Source: Ephydatia muelleri (Eukaryota; Porifera; Demospongiae; Spongillida; Spongillidae). From it: a DNA stretch of 64,000 nucleotides. The stretch is from contig JABACO010000002.1 in NCBI GenBank assembly GCA_013339895.1, positions 3,686,084 through 3,750,083 on the forward strand. The letters are read 5' to 3'. The notes beneath the pieces were generated by a model. It was given only the letters and a program-made list of their open reading frames with translations. It made no database searches and was not told where the DNA came from. Shown piece by piece: positions 32,081-44,070 of this stretch. The position numbers and the translations under genes were made by a program. The stretch's first letter is position 1, and every line of letters starts with the position of its first letter.

Positions 32081-32330
32081 ATAGTCATGAATAGTCTATA
32101 CAAAATGTTTATGATTGCTACCTTATATAAAAGTAATGTGCACTGTACATGCACACACTGTACCTTGTTAATGTATAATGGGCATCATCTGGGCAGGGGG
32201 GAGGGGCAGGGGAGGAGGATAGTTTGTACACCTAGATGTACCAACATTCAGAATAATGCCTCTTTGTAACTGTGTTCCAGAAATGATAACCAATCAGCAC
32301 AGTCAATGTTTGTTATGAATTTTAAGTACT

Positions 32331-32466
32331 GGTCTAGTTCCTTCTAAAAACTTCTAACCAAGTTTCCAAAGTTAGGTAATCTGAGGCATGCCAGGTATAC
32401 GCCAGGTGGGACTGGAGGAGCTTCACTTTGGCAAACTGGTTAGAAGTTTGTAGAAGGAACTAGACC
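32331..32466. mobile_element. Short foldback element with imperfect 45-bp arms
   Basis: ggtctagttccttctaaaaa at 32,331 is mirrored by tagaaggaactagacc ending at 32,466. The arms (32,331-32,375 and 32,423-32,466) match with a few mismatches around a 47-base centre. The size fits a MITE; no target duplication identified. Confidence 0.55.
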
Positions 32467-32868
32467 TTACCTATTTCAGCCCCCCCCCCCCCCCCAACCC
32501 ATTAGACACTAAGTGCAGCTGCTACTGTGTGTTTGTGAATGAAGGTACAGCTGCATTGATAGTTATCTCTATTCTATTCCTGCAAAGTTCTCTAATGTAC
32601 CTCAAAATGGTTCAAAGGTTTGACTATTTTACTCAAGGGTTAACCACAAGCCAGTCACAGCACACACACACACACACACACAACACACAACACACTGTAT
32701 ATCATGACTGTGGCCATATATCACCATGAACAAGTAATCATACTAGATCTACATGTATATTCAGTTACAGTATTTGGCTATTTGTAGCAACAAAGGAGTG
32801 CATTGGAAGGAGCGAACAGAAAAACCTGTTCATCATCAAACCTCTACAGAAGTGGAGGCATTGGAGGA

Positions 32869-33199
32869 GGATGAGAGGGAGGCTGGCCTGGCATGTGAGG
32901 GTGAGAGGGAGGCTGGCCTGGCATGTGAGGATGAGAGGGAGGCTGGCCTGGCATGTGAGGATGAGAGGGAGGCTGGCCTGGCATGTGAGGGTGAGAGGGA
33001 GGCTGGCCTGGCATGTGAGGATGAGAGGGAGGCTGGCCTGGCATGTGAGGGTGAGAGGGAGGCTGGCCTGGCATGTGAGGGTGAGAGGGAGGCTGGCCTG
33101 GCATGTGAGGATGAGAGGGAGGCTGGCCTGGCATGTGAGGATGAGAGGGAGGCTGGCCTGGCATGTGAGGGTGAGAGGGAGGCTGGCCTGGCATGTGAG
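32869..33199 (+). repeat. 30-bp minisatellite, 11 units, open on several frames
   Basis: gatgagagggaggctggcct followed by ggcatgtgag, eleven near-identical units. They differ only at one A/G site (order A G A A G A G G A A G). Because 30 is divisible by three, frames stay open: on the plus strand a 184-codon frame (32,753-33,307) encodes EREAGLACE(D/G) repeats. I see no start context, splice pattern or flanking homology, so I call it a repeat, not a gene. Confidence 0.9.
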
Positions 33200-33309
33200 G
33201 TAGATGGAGTGAAAGCGATCCATCGAACAGCTGACATGTACTGGTCTGGCCTTATCCAATCTGGACATACTCCTTGCATTTTGCAGATCAATGATGAGGG
33301 ATGCTAATG

Positions 33310-35040
33310 GAGAGTCAGTATCATGCTGCAGGTTTAATTCAAATTGAAGGCATTCTCCCCTTCCCATAAAAGCCATGCTTGTAGACAAAAAATCTACACG
33401 AGAGCTTACCTTTTTTCCTACATCCCTCTAAAGTTTGTATCATAGATGGGAAGAGCAATAACACGGAAGTGAGCTTGCAACATACTTGAGCGTAGGAGTA
33501 TGAACGATGAAGGAGTGATGATTAATAGCGGGAAAGGCTAGTTATAGGTAAAGAGAGAGATATCGCGGCAGCTGCAACACACCTTCAGTCACAATATGCA
33601 TGGGCTTACCTAGGCGATGCTCGAACGCATAAAGGTCTTTCTCTGTCTTGAGCTTCCCCAAACGAGGAAGGCAAGCTTAACGCGGCGGTCGGTTCGGGGC
33701 ATTGTTTTTGGGGGGGAGGGGAGGGGGGCGTAGACCTTAATTTCGAACGAGAGCTCAAAATTAGCAAGAAAATAGAATGTGGCAGAAATATAGAAGCAAT
33801 GGCAAGAACCAAGGGGACCTTCTGTTCCGGGTTAGTCTCGCAGTCAAAATACGGGAATCCTCAAGTACGTGCTTTAGCTCGTGCTGGCCTTGCTTCGCGT
33901 GCGGCGAGTTTGGCCATCGCGAGTCTTGTACCCTTTGCATTACTATCAGGTGCTACCTAGCTCAAGGTGTGTACAATGAGTTTTCCAAGTGAATAGTAGT
34001 ACACAACGAAAAGTCGATGCTCCCAAGAAATTTCATTTATAGTAAAGTGGTTGTACATTCCCATGACATAACACAAATGTGAATAGGGAAATATTCGCAA
34101 CTGGTATAGTATATAGTACATTCCCATGACGTCACACAAATCCAGTAGTGAGATTCCAGCATGTTTCTCTAGAAGGCCCTCCTCCCCCTTGCATTGATCA
34201 TGTTGAGGTGGCCATGTAGTCAGGCTAGTGCCATTTGTTGGTTCAGGACTGGTTAGTAAGGCGAGAGGTAAGCAGGAGGAGCCTCCCCTTTCCTTTGCCC
34301 CATGCGTTCATATGACACTGCAATGAATGAACAGCTGGTGTGGTGAAAGTGTGCACAAAATCCATAACCATTTCTTGGGAGTGTTATGCAGATATCACAT
34401 GTGTATATGTCATGGTATGCTACCTGTCAATGGTGTTAGTCATGTGACCTGTCGTGGTGTTAGTCATGTGATCTGTCATGGTGTTGGTCATGTGATCTGT
34501 CATGGTATTGGTGTCATGGTATTGGTCATGTAGTCTGTCCTTGTGTTGGAATTGCAACATGAGTAATTTGAATTTTAGCTGTCAAAATCAATGAATCAGA
34601 GAGCTTATCTTAATACAACTGCATTGCAAAAATTACTTTGCTTCTGTGATGATAGCAACACAGGATTGCTGAGACTGCAGACATCTCACAGCTACATTTT
34701 TTAAAGACCTAGTGTATCTGATGACAGGTTAAATGTTTAAATATTAATAACCATTGATATTAGGTAAGGATGGTTAAGTGATGCTTCCTACAATAAGGTG
34801 TAGCTTTTATGACCACAAAGGTGTTGGGTCTAATGATGGAAAGATTGGTGGAGAAAGGTAGCTGGACCGTCCGTCCTTCACATGGTGAAGTTTGAAAGAC
34901 ATTCCTGATTGTAGTGATCAGAAGACTGTTCTGACCTCATACGTATCCCGGCTGCTGTGCTGTGGAGATATGTTCATATCTCCAGCCCATCAAGAATAGA
35001 CGATCTTGATATGATGCAGTGAGAACCTCAACTGATATGT
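33310..35040. other. No gene seen
   Basis: Mixed sequence with degenerate catgtgacctgtcatggtgt tandem repeats at 34,437-34,545. A block at 34,855-34,935 (ccgtccttcacatggtga) recurs near 29,350-29,400 and 42,810-42,870. No ORF with recognisable content. Confidence 0.45.
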
Positions 35041-35049
35041 GAACACATG

Positions 35050-35300
35050 CACTAACAAACACATACATGCACTAACACACACACACTTGCACTAACAAGC
35101 ACACACACACATATGCACTAACACACACTAACAAATGCACACACAAACACACATGCAAACACACATGCAAACACACACACACACACACAAACACTTGCAC
35201 TAACAAACACGCACACACACATATGCACTAACAAATACACACTAACAAACACACACACAAACACACATGCAAACACACACACACACACACGCACATACAC
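35050..35300. repeat. CA-rich array with cactaacaaacac variants
   Basis: A compound CA array with ttgcactaacaa units. Its right end directly abuts the inverted-repeat element at 35,313. Confidence 0.85.
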
Positions 35301-35312
35301 ACACACCTGTAT

Positions 35313-35544
35313 ATGGGATCGTTTCTGCGAAAAGGAACCTAGCGCATACAATACATAATTGCTAGTACACGCAATTGAAATGTAAATCTTGGATTGAAAT
35401 GTATGGCTAATTAAAAATTCAGAGCCTTACAACTTCATGACAATACTCCGATTCTCAGTGTGTAAGAAGCAATGTGTAGATACATTTCAATCTTCTAGAA
35501 TATCAAAAAAATTGAAATCAGTATCTTCGCAGAAACGATCCCAT
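35313..35544. mobile_element. MITE with 19-bp perfect TIRs
   Basis: atgggatcgtttctgcgaa at 35,313-35,331 is exactly complementary to 35,526-35,544. The interior contains a second weaker inverted pair (gaaatgta ... tacatttc). The TIR resembles that of the perfect foldback at 548-807 (atgggacagtttccgcgaa), suggesting one family. Flanks are rich in TA. Confidence 0.7.
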
Positions 35545-35563
35545 GTGTATCTTATATACTAAA

Positions 35564-35671
35564 CAGGGGTGGATCCAGGATTTCAGGACAAGGGGGAGGG
35601 GTGGGGGGGGGGGGGGGGCATAGTGATGGACGAGGATGGCCCCCCCCCCCCTCCCCCTGGAACCGCCACTG
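35564..35671. mobile_element. Short MITE-like element with caggggtggatccag ends
   Basis: The left end caggggtggatccag pairs imperfectly with the right end ctggaaccgccactg. The middle is a G-rich then C-rich tract. Elements with gggcggatccagg ends are widespread in invertebrate genomes, and this looks like one. Confidence 0.5.
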
Positions 35672-35899
35672 CTAAATACAATTAGCATACAACACACAAA
35701 GCTCAATACTTGTTTATTCGTAAGATCTATAGAGTAGTGAACACAAGATCCATTTGAAGCAATGGATCTTGTACATAGTATGACATTTACAAAGTTAGAC
35801 TGCAATTCTTGATGTAGTCTGCAGCCTCATGAGAAGGCACCTCCCCCACCCCACCTTGCAAGTATCACAATAGGGAAGCATTGCGGTCCATTGCATAAT

Positions 35900-36325
35900 G
35901 ACACTAACAGGGCCCAAGTATTGGACACATACAAGAGGTAGGGCATATTACGTACTGCACTCGTAGACCAATATACTAAATGAGAACGTATTGCATTTTC
36001 TACATACATGTACCATGTGTGTGTGTGTATGTGTGTGTGTTTGTAGTGTGTGTGATTGTGAGTGTGTCCATGTGTATGTATGTGTGTTTGTGTGTGTGTG
36101 TGTTTGCGTTATTGCAGTGGCAGTTCATAGGAGTACTGAGTGACAATTGTGTAGGGATAAGAACAGGACCACACAGCAATGGTGTGTGCCATTTACAGTG
36201 GAGGGGACAAATGTGTAGTTTTAATGAAAGAGTTCTATCCTTCCTATAATCTGAACCTTTTCATTCATGCACCAATAACCATGAACTTTGGTTGCCATTG
36301 TAGCAGTAACAATAAAAAATATTAG
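35900..36325. repeat. Inverted duplicate of 26,697-27,375
   Basis: See 26,697-26,912. The GT-rich centre (36,018-36,105) corresponds to the CA array of the other copy. Confidence 0.65.
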
Positions 36326-36359
36326 CGCAATAGTTTAGTAGGTGACAGGGAGAGTGGTT

Positions 36360-36615
36360 GAACAAAATACCTTCTAGTGCTCCACACAGCCACTGGTGAT
36401 ACAAGAGGCACAAGGATATTCACTGGGGGAGGTGTAGTATCCAGTAGGGGATGATCCCCCAAGGAAAAAGCAACCTGAAACAGAGTCATCAATTATTCTA
36501 AGTTATTTTAAAATGCTGCACGCGATATTGATAGGGAAGGACAACTCACCATTTGGCTACTGCTTTCTGTCTTCAAGGTCTCACCTCACATTGAGATGTG
36601 CTACAAAGAGTACCC
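36360..36615 (-). repeat. Dispersed module, copy 2
   Basis: Contains taccttctagtgctccacac and aactcaccatttggctactg with the conserved tgctttctgtcttcaaggtc segment. The minus-strand reading frame is changed by indels. Confidence 0.6.
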
Positions 36616-37149
36616 AGATGCAATGAACACCTCTTCATACCCACACCTGCACAGATGAGACATCATGTGAATGACATGGCTGCTTCAACACACTGTAAAA
36701 GTCCCTGCGCATTGCGTGGAGAAATTTAAATTAGTTATCACCTTGGATACCAAAGATACACATTGTTTCATTGTCTCCTGTACATTTTGGTTGGCCTCAG
36801 GTATTATTATAAAAATAGTAAAAAATAAATAAATAAAAACCAACCAACCAATAAATATGCCAGTCTCAGCTAAGATCAATTTCTACTTAGTGCTTTTTTT
36901 AATTTTAAGGTTGACCTTCACTAGTTGGTATTGCTACTATATTGATTGGAGCCATGCATGCAGTACTTGCTATCTGAGCATATAGAGTAGCACACCACTG
37001 TATGTTATGAGTATAAGGCTATATAGAAGCAGTGATGTGTATACGTTCAATGCCTTGCTCTCCAAAACTAATAGGCCATCGTCGTCAATCGTGTGGAATT
37101 CTTGACACAAATGCATTGAAGACTGTGATATTCAGCTGTCATTTCTGCA

Positions 37150-37272
37150 CACATACACAGCCATATACACACACATGCACACACACATACACAGACACAC
37201 GCACACATACACAGACATACACACACTTGTACACACATACACCCACAGATACACATACACATAAACACACAG

Positions 37273-37324
<52 letters not shown>
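37150..37324. repeat. CA/CAGA microsatellite
   Basis: A compound (CA)n array with cagatacac units. Confidence 0.9.
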
Positions 37325-37328
<4 letters not shown>

Positions 37329-37400
37329 TGTACTCTGTTAAGTGCAGCTGCTAATTGTGTTACTGAATGGCAATCTCTTCTCTAATGCTTCAACACTTGT

Positions 37401-37552
37401 ACTACCAAGGCTGGGTGGACTACCCTACCAAGGCTGGGTGGACTACCAAGGCTGGGTGGACTACCAAGGCTGGGTGGACTACCAAGGCTGGGTGGACTAC
37501 CAAGGCTGGGTGGACTACCAAGGCTGGGTGGACTACCAAGGCTGGGTGGGCT
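37401..37552 (+). repeat. 18-bp minisatellite, eight units
   Basis: aggctgggtggactacca repeated; the first interval carries a 5-base addition. It encodes QGWVDY repeats in one frame but has no gene context. Confidence 0.9.
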
Positions 37553-38189
37553 ATGACAATGGACGTTCCACTCTTAAGTGGAGTCAAGAATCAGTTTACA
37601 TGTACAAAGTGCAGACACATGAGAACCAATTGAATGAAAAATGATTTCTATGCACGAACTATCATCACCAACTACACACAACACACACATCATGGTGAGG
37701 CCATATCACCAGAACATACTACATGTAGATCTACATATATAAATGCCACTGGGGTTGCAATATTTCTTCCCCCTCCCCCCCAAAGAAAACAACAACAACA
37801 ACAACAACAAAAAACCAGGGAGTATGAGGGAGTACTGTAAACTCTACTATCAGGGCCTGGGACCCAGAAGCTATTCAACTCAGGTAAGGGAGTGAGAGAG
37901 AGAAGTGAAATTATCTGAGTTGCTTCGCAAAAATGATGTGATGGTGGCGCCATAGGTCACTTGAGTGTTCTCATGTAGCTCAAGGATCAAGACAGCCAAT
38001 TAGGTGCTACAAAAGGGGTGTTTTCAGTATTTGTAACAGATTAGATAATACCACAGATGGTCTGATAGGATCCAAAGACTGGTCAAGCCATACATGTATG
38101 TCACGCAGTCTTTACTCTAAATAAACCATGAACTTTGGTTGCTATTCAGTACAGTCAAAAACCCAAGCTTATAGGTTGTAAGTGAACAA

Positions 38190-38420
38190 CATACCTTCTA
38201 GTGCTCCACACAGCCACTGATGATATGAGAGGCACAAGGTGTGTTCACCCAAGGGAGGTGTGGCATTCAGTAGGAGATGATCCCCTAAGGAAAAGACACC
38301 TAGAAGGATTACTGAAGGCATTGAATTTCACTGCACTGGATTGATAGGGAAGGACAACTCACCTTTTGGCTATTGCTTTCTGTCTTCAAGGTCTTGCCTC
38401 ACATTGAGATGTGCTAAGAG
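38190..38420 (-). repeat. Dispersed module, copy 3
   Basis: The best-preserved splice-like layout. On the minus strand, tgtcttttccttag precedes an exon-like block encoding LGEHTLCLSYHQWLCGALE and ending in ctagaag/gtatgtt. Upstream, a second block ends in gccaaaag/gtgagtt. Confidence 0.6.
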
Positions 38421-39094
38421 TGAAATACACATGATGAATTAAGAGGGATTTCTCAACCAAGTGTAATCATTGTCTTTACAGACCATTCAAAAATTTGTAA
38501 ATACAAATGCCAACCAAATGTTGTGTTGCACACATACTGAACCACGGTCATGCAGCTAGCTGGTGTGGTGGAGTGCATTGGTGCATTGGATGGAATGCAT
38601 TGGATGGAGTGCATTGGATGGTGTGCATTGGATGGAGCAAATGTAACAACTGTGCATCATCAAACCTCTAAGAGGGGTGGTGGCATAGACAAGTAGAAGA
38701 TGAAAGGAAGGGGTAGAGATAGGGACAGGTGTGACAGGGGAAGGGTGAGATAGGCACTAATTAGAATATGAGGAATGGCTAACCCAGTGACATCGTCATT
38801 CAATTTTTCTTTTTTCTTTTAAAAAAGGTTCACAACCATGCTCTGAACTCATCCATGAATGACACAAGTATTATATGGCAGCCGTGTGTAGTCCTGGGGG
38901 AGATGACTTTATTGTATGATCGCATACCAGCAAGCTATATGGATATGAGTGCAGACCTACAAGCTACATGAGCAAAAACAAACTAGCTCCATGAACAAAG
39001 ACAAACTAGCTCCATGAGTGCAGACAATCTAGCTATGAGTGCACCCAACTTACAAGCTCTATGACAACAAAGCTATAGGAATGCCACACCAACA

Positions 39095-39985
39095 ACGCAC
39101 CTTGCAGCTCTTATACCATCAGTGGCTACACTCGTGAGTGCAACTGCTGCACTGATGCAGGGTCTGGAGGAGGAGCTCCCAATGGCCCTTCTATTCAAAA
39201 TACACGCAGTTCTCCCATCCATTCACTCTGTTGTACATTGCTGATGACCAGATGGATGCTACATTTGCAGACCTACTCTGTTCACTACACAAATGCCACC
39301 TAATATCATTGGGACAGAAACACACACAAATGCTCGAGTAAAAGTAATCCACCAATGACAAAATGACACATGAAGTCTCTTTCGTTCTATACAGATTTTC
39401 ACACACACAAATAAATGAATACAGGAAACAAGGTCTGCACACATTAGCTTGTTGGCAAGTTACTGCTGCCAATAAAAAGCCTAAGTTTAGCACAAGTTGA
39501 TGCTTGTTTGCCACAAGTCTTGTCCACAGGTGAATGGATGCAAAGCATGGAGAGTAGGTCCATTGGTTGAACAACATACCTTTTAGTGCTCCACACAAGC
39601 CACTGATGGTAGAAGAGCTGTAAGGTGTGTTCACTGGGTGAGGAGATAGCTGTACAGTTAGGGGACAATGTGGCTAAATGAAAAGGCACTTGAAAGAGGA
39701 TCATACTCAGTATACTAATTTTTATGTCAGATTATAGTTCTTGTGCACAATTCTATTTATTTACTTTAAATTGGAATAGGAATAACGGTATTCCCGCAGT
39801 ATACTTGCGTAATGGAGGGGGTAACACATTATGATGAAATTCTTACAAGGTCTATTCTGTCACAGCAAACTCAAGATACGTTTTGCTGCGCTGGATTGAT
39901 AGAAGAGAACTCTTCTTTTGACTATTACTTTCTGTCCTGTCCTTGGTCTCACTTCACATTGAGATACATCAGCAAAAAGCAACAA
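39095..39985. repeat. Dispersed module, copy 4 plus plus-strand fragment
   Basis: The minus strand at 39,575-39,700 encodes LSPNCTAISSPSEHTLQLFY and HQWL, with acceptor-like gtgccttttcatttag and donor ctaaaag/gtatgtt. The second block (39,900-39,975) has lost its donor. A fragment in plus orientation (ccttgcagctcttataccat) lies at 39,105-39,125. Confidence 0.55.
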
Positions 39986-40079
39986 TTAACATCACAAGCG
40001 AAAACCCAAGCTAAGCATAAGTTCATGCACATTGCACCCAACTAATTTTTTACAGCAAGCCTAGTGAATAGGTCCATCG

Positions 40080-40540
40080 GTTACACACGTACCTTTTCGT
40101 GCTAAACCCGGACGCAAGGTAACCCACGAGAGCGAGTATCCTTTTTTTTTTGACGCGTCAGTACGTATGAAACAGAGGAGAGAAGAACATAACACGCGTT
40201 TCGTGCACGCCGTGCAAGTGCCGGATGACAATTAAATTTACGCAGCGCTGGTACGCGTGTCTGACACAGGTACATGTACTGTCAAATACTCACGTGTGAC
40301 ACAGGTACATGTACTGTCAAGCACTCACGTGTGTCACGTTGCGTCTGGCGAAGTAGTATATTCAATGACGGGGGTAGCACCTAGCACACTGATCCAATGA
40401 AAAGACACTTTTAAATTCAGGGTCATAAATTATTGTCTGCATGGCGAGCTTGACACTTGTGGATGGGTAGCGGAGATAAACTCACCTTTTGACTGTAATT
40501 ACTTTCTGCCTTCATCTCACATTGAGATATGCTAGTGCAC
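40080..40540 (-). repeat. Dispersed module, copy 5 (degenerate) and a short tandem repeat
   Basis: cgtaccttttcgtgctaaac at 40,088 and aactcaccttttgac at 40,479 correspond to the two donor regions; the sequence between is replaced. It includes two copies of acacaggtacatgtactgtc at about 40,265 and 40,300. Confidence 0.45.
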
Positions 40541-41029
40541 AGACAATATTAATATATAAAAACTAATCATTAGTTATTCATTAATAAACACCAACAAGTC
40601 CTCACTGTTGCCTAGCTGCAGGTTGTATCAGGATGGCTGATGGCAGAAGGGTTGTGAGCTCACTTGATACCTTAAAACTTTTAAGGGGTACTTCTGCTTG
40701 GCTTAGGGCGTCATGTCACCTTAGCTTCTGGATTTGTGCTCAAGAGTCTGAGGTGTTGTTGTGACGACAGGCTAAATTGAGAGATTGTATTCTTCACTCT
40801 AGCTTGAGTTTAGGAGCCTTCTTGGCTAGTGATCAAGTGATCAGCTTGTGCCACCTGCACAGCTGATCTTTGGTGTCTTAGGTCTTCTTGTCTTCCACTT
40901 CACTGTCTAATTCTTCTCACAAAGCGCTGCAAGGCTAGATGGTCTCACACGTTTCTCATCTGTAGGGTGCAAGCAAGCCAAATGTATCTATCAGAACACA
41001 TATATCGGAAATGGGGTTGAGTGGCACAG

Positions 41030-41490
41030 AAACAAAGTACAGTGCTTTGTGTTTTGCTAAGGCTGTTGGAACTGTGTCTAAGGCTGAATTAGCTGTTGGA
41101 ACTGTGTGTGCTTTGTGTGTTTGCTAAGGCTGAATTAGCTGTTGGGACTGTGTGTTCTTTGTGGCTGAATTAAGCTGTTGGAACTGTGTGTGCTTTGTGT
41201 GTTGATAAGGCTGAATTAAGCTGTTGGGACTGTGTGTGTTGCTAAGGCTGTAGGGTCTGTGTGTGCTTTGTGTGTTGTTAAGGCTGAATTAGCTGTAGGG
41301 TCTGTGTGTGCTTTGTGTGTTGATAAGGCTGAATTTGCTGTGTGTATGTATCCTGGATAAGCAGCACTTTCAGAGTACAACCCTTGCCTGTTGAATCCTT
41401 GAATGTGGAAGCATGTTGGCTAAGGCCACAAACTGTTGGGACTGTGTATGCTTTGTGTGTTGCTAAATAGCTGTTGGGACTGTATCTTTG
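41030..41490 (+). repeat. Degenerate tandem repeat of about 45-50 bp
   Basis: Roughly eight imperfect copies of gctgttggaactgtgtgtgc followed by tttgtgtgttgctaaggctg, with aattagct spacers. Confidence 0.8.
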
Positions 41491-42047
41491 CAAGCCTGTT
41501 TGAAGAGTTCTAAGTGCAGAAGAGGTACAGTGTACCCTATTGAGTGTGGCTATGAAGGTACAGCTGCATTGACAGTTATCTCATCCAATCAATAGAATAG
41601 TTGCCCAGCCATTTCTATGTTCACAATCTCTGTTTTACTAAACACATTGACAGGGTTTAAACGGTTCCCCATTGCATTAGTGAGAAAATTAGTTGATGTT
41701 AAATTTGCAGACCAGTGCAGCCACTATGACACTACTATAACAAACATAAATACTCTTTACATGCACACACGCTCACATATACACAATTCAGGGTCGTAGT
41801 ACATTACCAACCACACGATCGTAACTGTGTTACATCTGAATGCAGTTACACACATAGCACACATGCTGAGTACAAAGTAATTGATATGTTTTGATAGTAG
41901 GAGCAATCACATGAAACTTGTCTAAACAAACCGCTTAGAAGTGATGAGAGGGAGGGAGGGGGGGTAGAGACATGCTAGTGTGAATGGGTAAATAGGGGGG
42001 AGATGGGAGTGAAATGAAATATCGTGAACATAGTTATGGCCTCACCT

Positions 42048-42545
42048 ATCCGCCTATGTCCCCCCTATGTCTCCCCTATGTATCCACTATGTCTCGCCCT
42101 ATGGCCTCCCCTATGTCTCCCTATGCCTCCCTATGTCCTCCCCATATGTCTCCCCCTAATGTCTCCCTATGTCTTCCTATGTCTCTCCTATGCCTCCTCC
42201 CTATGTCGAACCCTGTCTCCCCTATGCCTCCCCTATGTCTCCCTATGTCTCCCTATGCCTCCCCTATGATCCCTATGCCTCCCTTATGTCTTCCCCTATG
42301 TTCTCCCTATGTCTCCCCTATGTCTCCCCTATGTCTTCCCTATGTCTCCCTATGTCTCCCTATGTCCTCCCCTATGCCTCCCCTATGTCTCCCCTATGCC
42401 TCCCCTATGTCTCCCCCTATGCCTCCCCTATGTCTCCCCTATGTCTCCCCTATGTCTCCCTATGTCTCCCTATGCCTCCCCTATGTCTCCCCTATGTCTC
42501 CCCTATGCCTCCCCTATGTCTCCCCTATGTCTCCCCTATGCCTCT
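42048..42545 (-). repeat. 11-bp minisatellite, C-rich strand (inverse of 29.5-kb array)
   Basis: cctatgtctcc units (the complement of the 29,468-30,662 unit), less regular, with many 10-bp units. A block at 42,745-42,880 is an inverted match of 29,335-29,455, so array and flank were probably duplicated together in inverted orientation. Confidence 0.9.
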
Positions 42546-43509
42546 TCACCAACCCTCATCGACATACTTCCCTTAAGCCATAAGTGTCAAATGTAACCAT
42601 TTGGTTTGGAAACTGCATTCATATATCTAACATTGACCAGGGTAAGGTATCTATTGTGGTGTTGTACCAATCTGAAGGTAGCTGGTTGGCCATTGTTATG
42701 AGGGTGACCAGCATGTGAGGACAATCTGTTAAAGGCACAGTACTATGTGGATTAGGTGACTGTGGGTTTAAGTGACTATGCCTTGTTGGTGGAGATAGAT
42801 AGGTGGGACCACCCATCCTTCACATGGTGACCAGTTTAAAATGCATTCCTAAATTGTTAGTGAAAACTGTTTGATTTCATGCCATTTTGCTTTTTCACAG
42901 TGGAGAGATGAGGAATCACATAGGCACACAATGTGCAGCTGTTGTTGTTTGACTGATGATTAGGTACAGCAGACAGTGATCTCATCTATTCACTCAAAGA
43001 CCTTAGCTGATTATATGATTGCAGTGATGAATAACCCAACCCCACATCCCACACACAAACACACAACCCATACAACATACACCCGCACAACATACACAAC
43101 ACATGCACACAGACAGGTGTGTCAGGAGAAGTGAGAGGGATGAGTGAAATGGTAACTATTTGAATTGCGTTGCAAAAATGGCCTGGCCCATTTGATATTA
43201 GCAGCACAAAATGATGCATGTAGTGTAGTGAATCTAATAAGACAGTTTAAAAATACTGACACATAAATTACATTAAATTCACAATTGAATTGCCCAATTC
43301 ACAACTACAGAGATGATCTGACCTCAATAAACCCTAACTAGATCTAATGCAATTACCAACACTAGACAGCATAAAGGGTACACAAGCAGCAATAAAGGAA
43401 AGCAAATGGAGAGATTTAATGCTATGGTGTATGAAGGGAAATCCTCTAGGCAATAACGCTGCTATCTCTGCATAGTAAATTACAATCAAAAACTCAAGTT
43501 TGACACAAG

Positions 43510-43745
43510 TTCGTGCATGCCTTGATTACAGGTGAGTACAAAGCATGGGAGAGTAGGTCCATTGGTTGAACACTTACCTTCTAGTGCTCCACACAGCCAC
43601 TGATGATATAAGATTCACAAGGTGTGTTCACTGGTGGAGATAGTACAAAAGGGACAATGTGACCACACTCAAACTGTCATAGGAAAGTACTGTGTGTGTT
43701 TGTTTGTTTTTTTGCTGCCCTGCATTTGATAGGGCAGGACAACAC
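43510..43745 (-). repeat. Dispersed module, copy 6
   Basis: Contains cacttaccttctagtgctcc (minus-strand donor ctagaag/gtaagtg) and the preceding ggtccattggttgaacac shared with copies 1 and 4. The second block is reduced to gatagggcaggacaac. Confidence 0.55.
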
Positions 43746-43984
43746 TAAACACTATATGTGCAACACAATAGCCATGCATCTAAGCACCAGCGATCCCACC
43801 CACCCTCCCACATGCTATGTGAGTTTATGACCTCTGCCCCCGCATGCGTACATGTCATTCTGCACCCTGATCTGCCACTTGCTGGAGTTTTCTGCGCTTG
43901 CACTGTACTGTCCTATGCACTGCTCGATTGATAACGTCTGTTTTTAGTCAAGTGGGATGTGAGAAGAGTCAGTATACTCTCCCC

Positions 43985-44070
43985 GGTCTTTTCTCTTCTC
44001 AGGTGTGGGTAGTGTTGACAGGAGACCTTTTCTCTTCTCCGGTGTGGGTGCTGTTGACAGGAGACCTAGT
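43985..44070 (+). repeat. Two tandem copies of a 42-bp repeat
   Basis: ttttctcttctcaggtgtgg and ttttctcttctccggtgtgg, each followed by a gtgttgacaggagacc-type segment. Confidence 0.75.
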
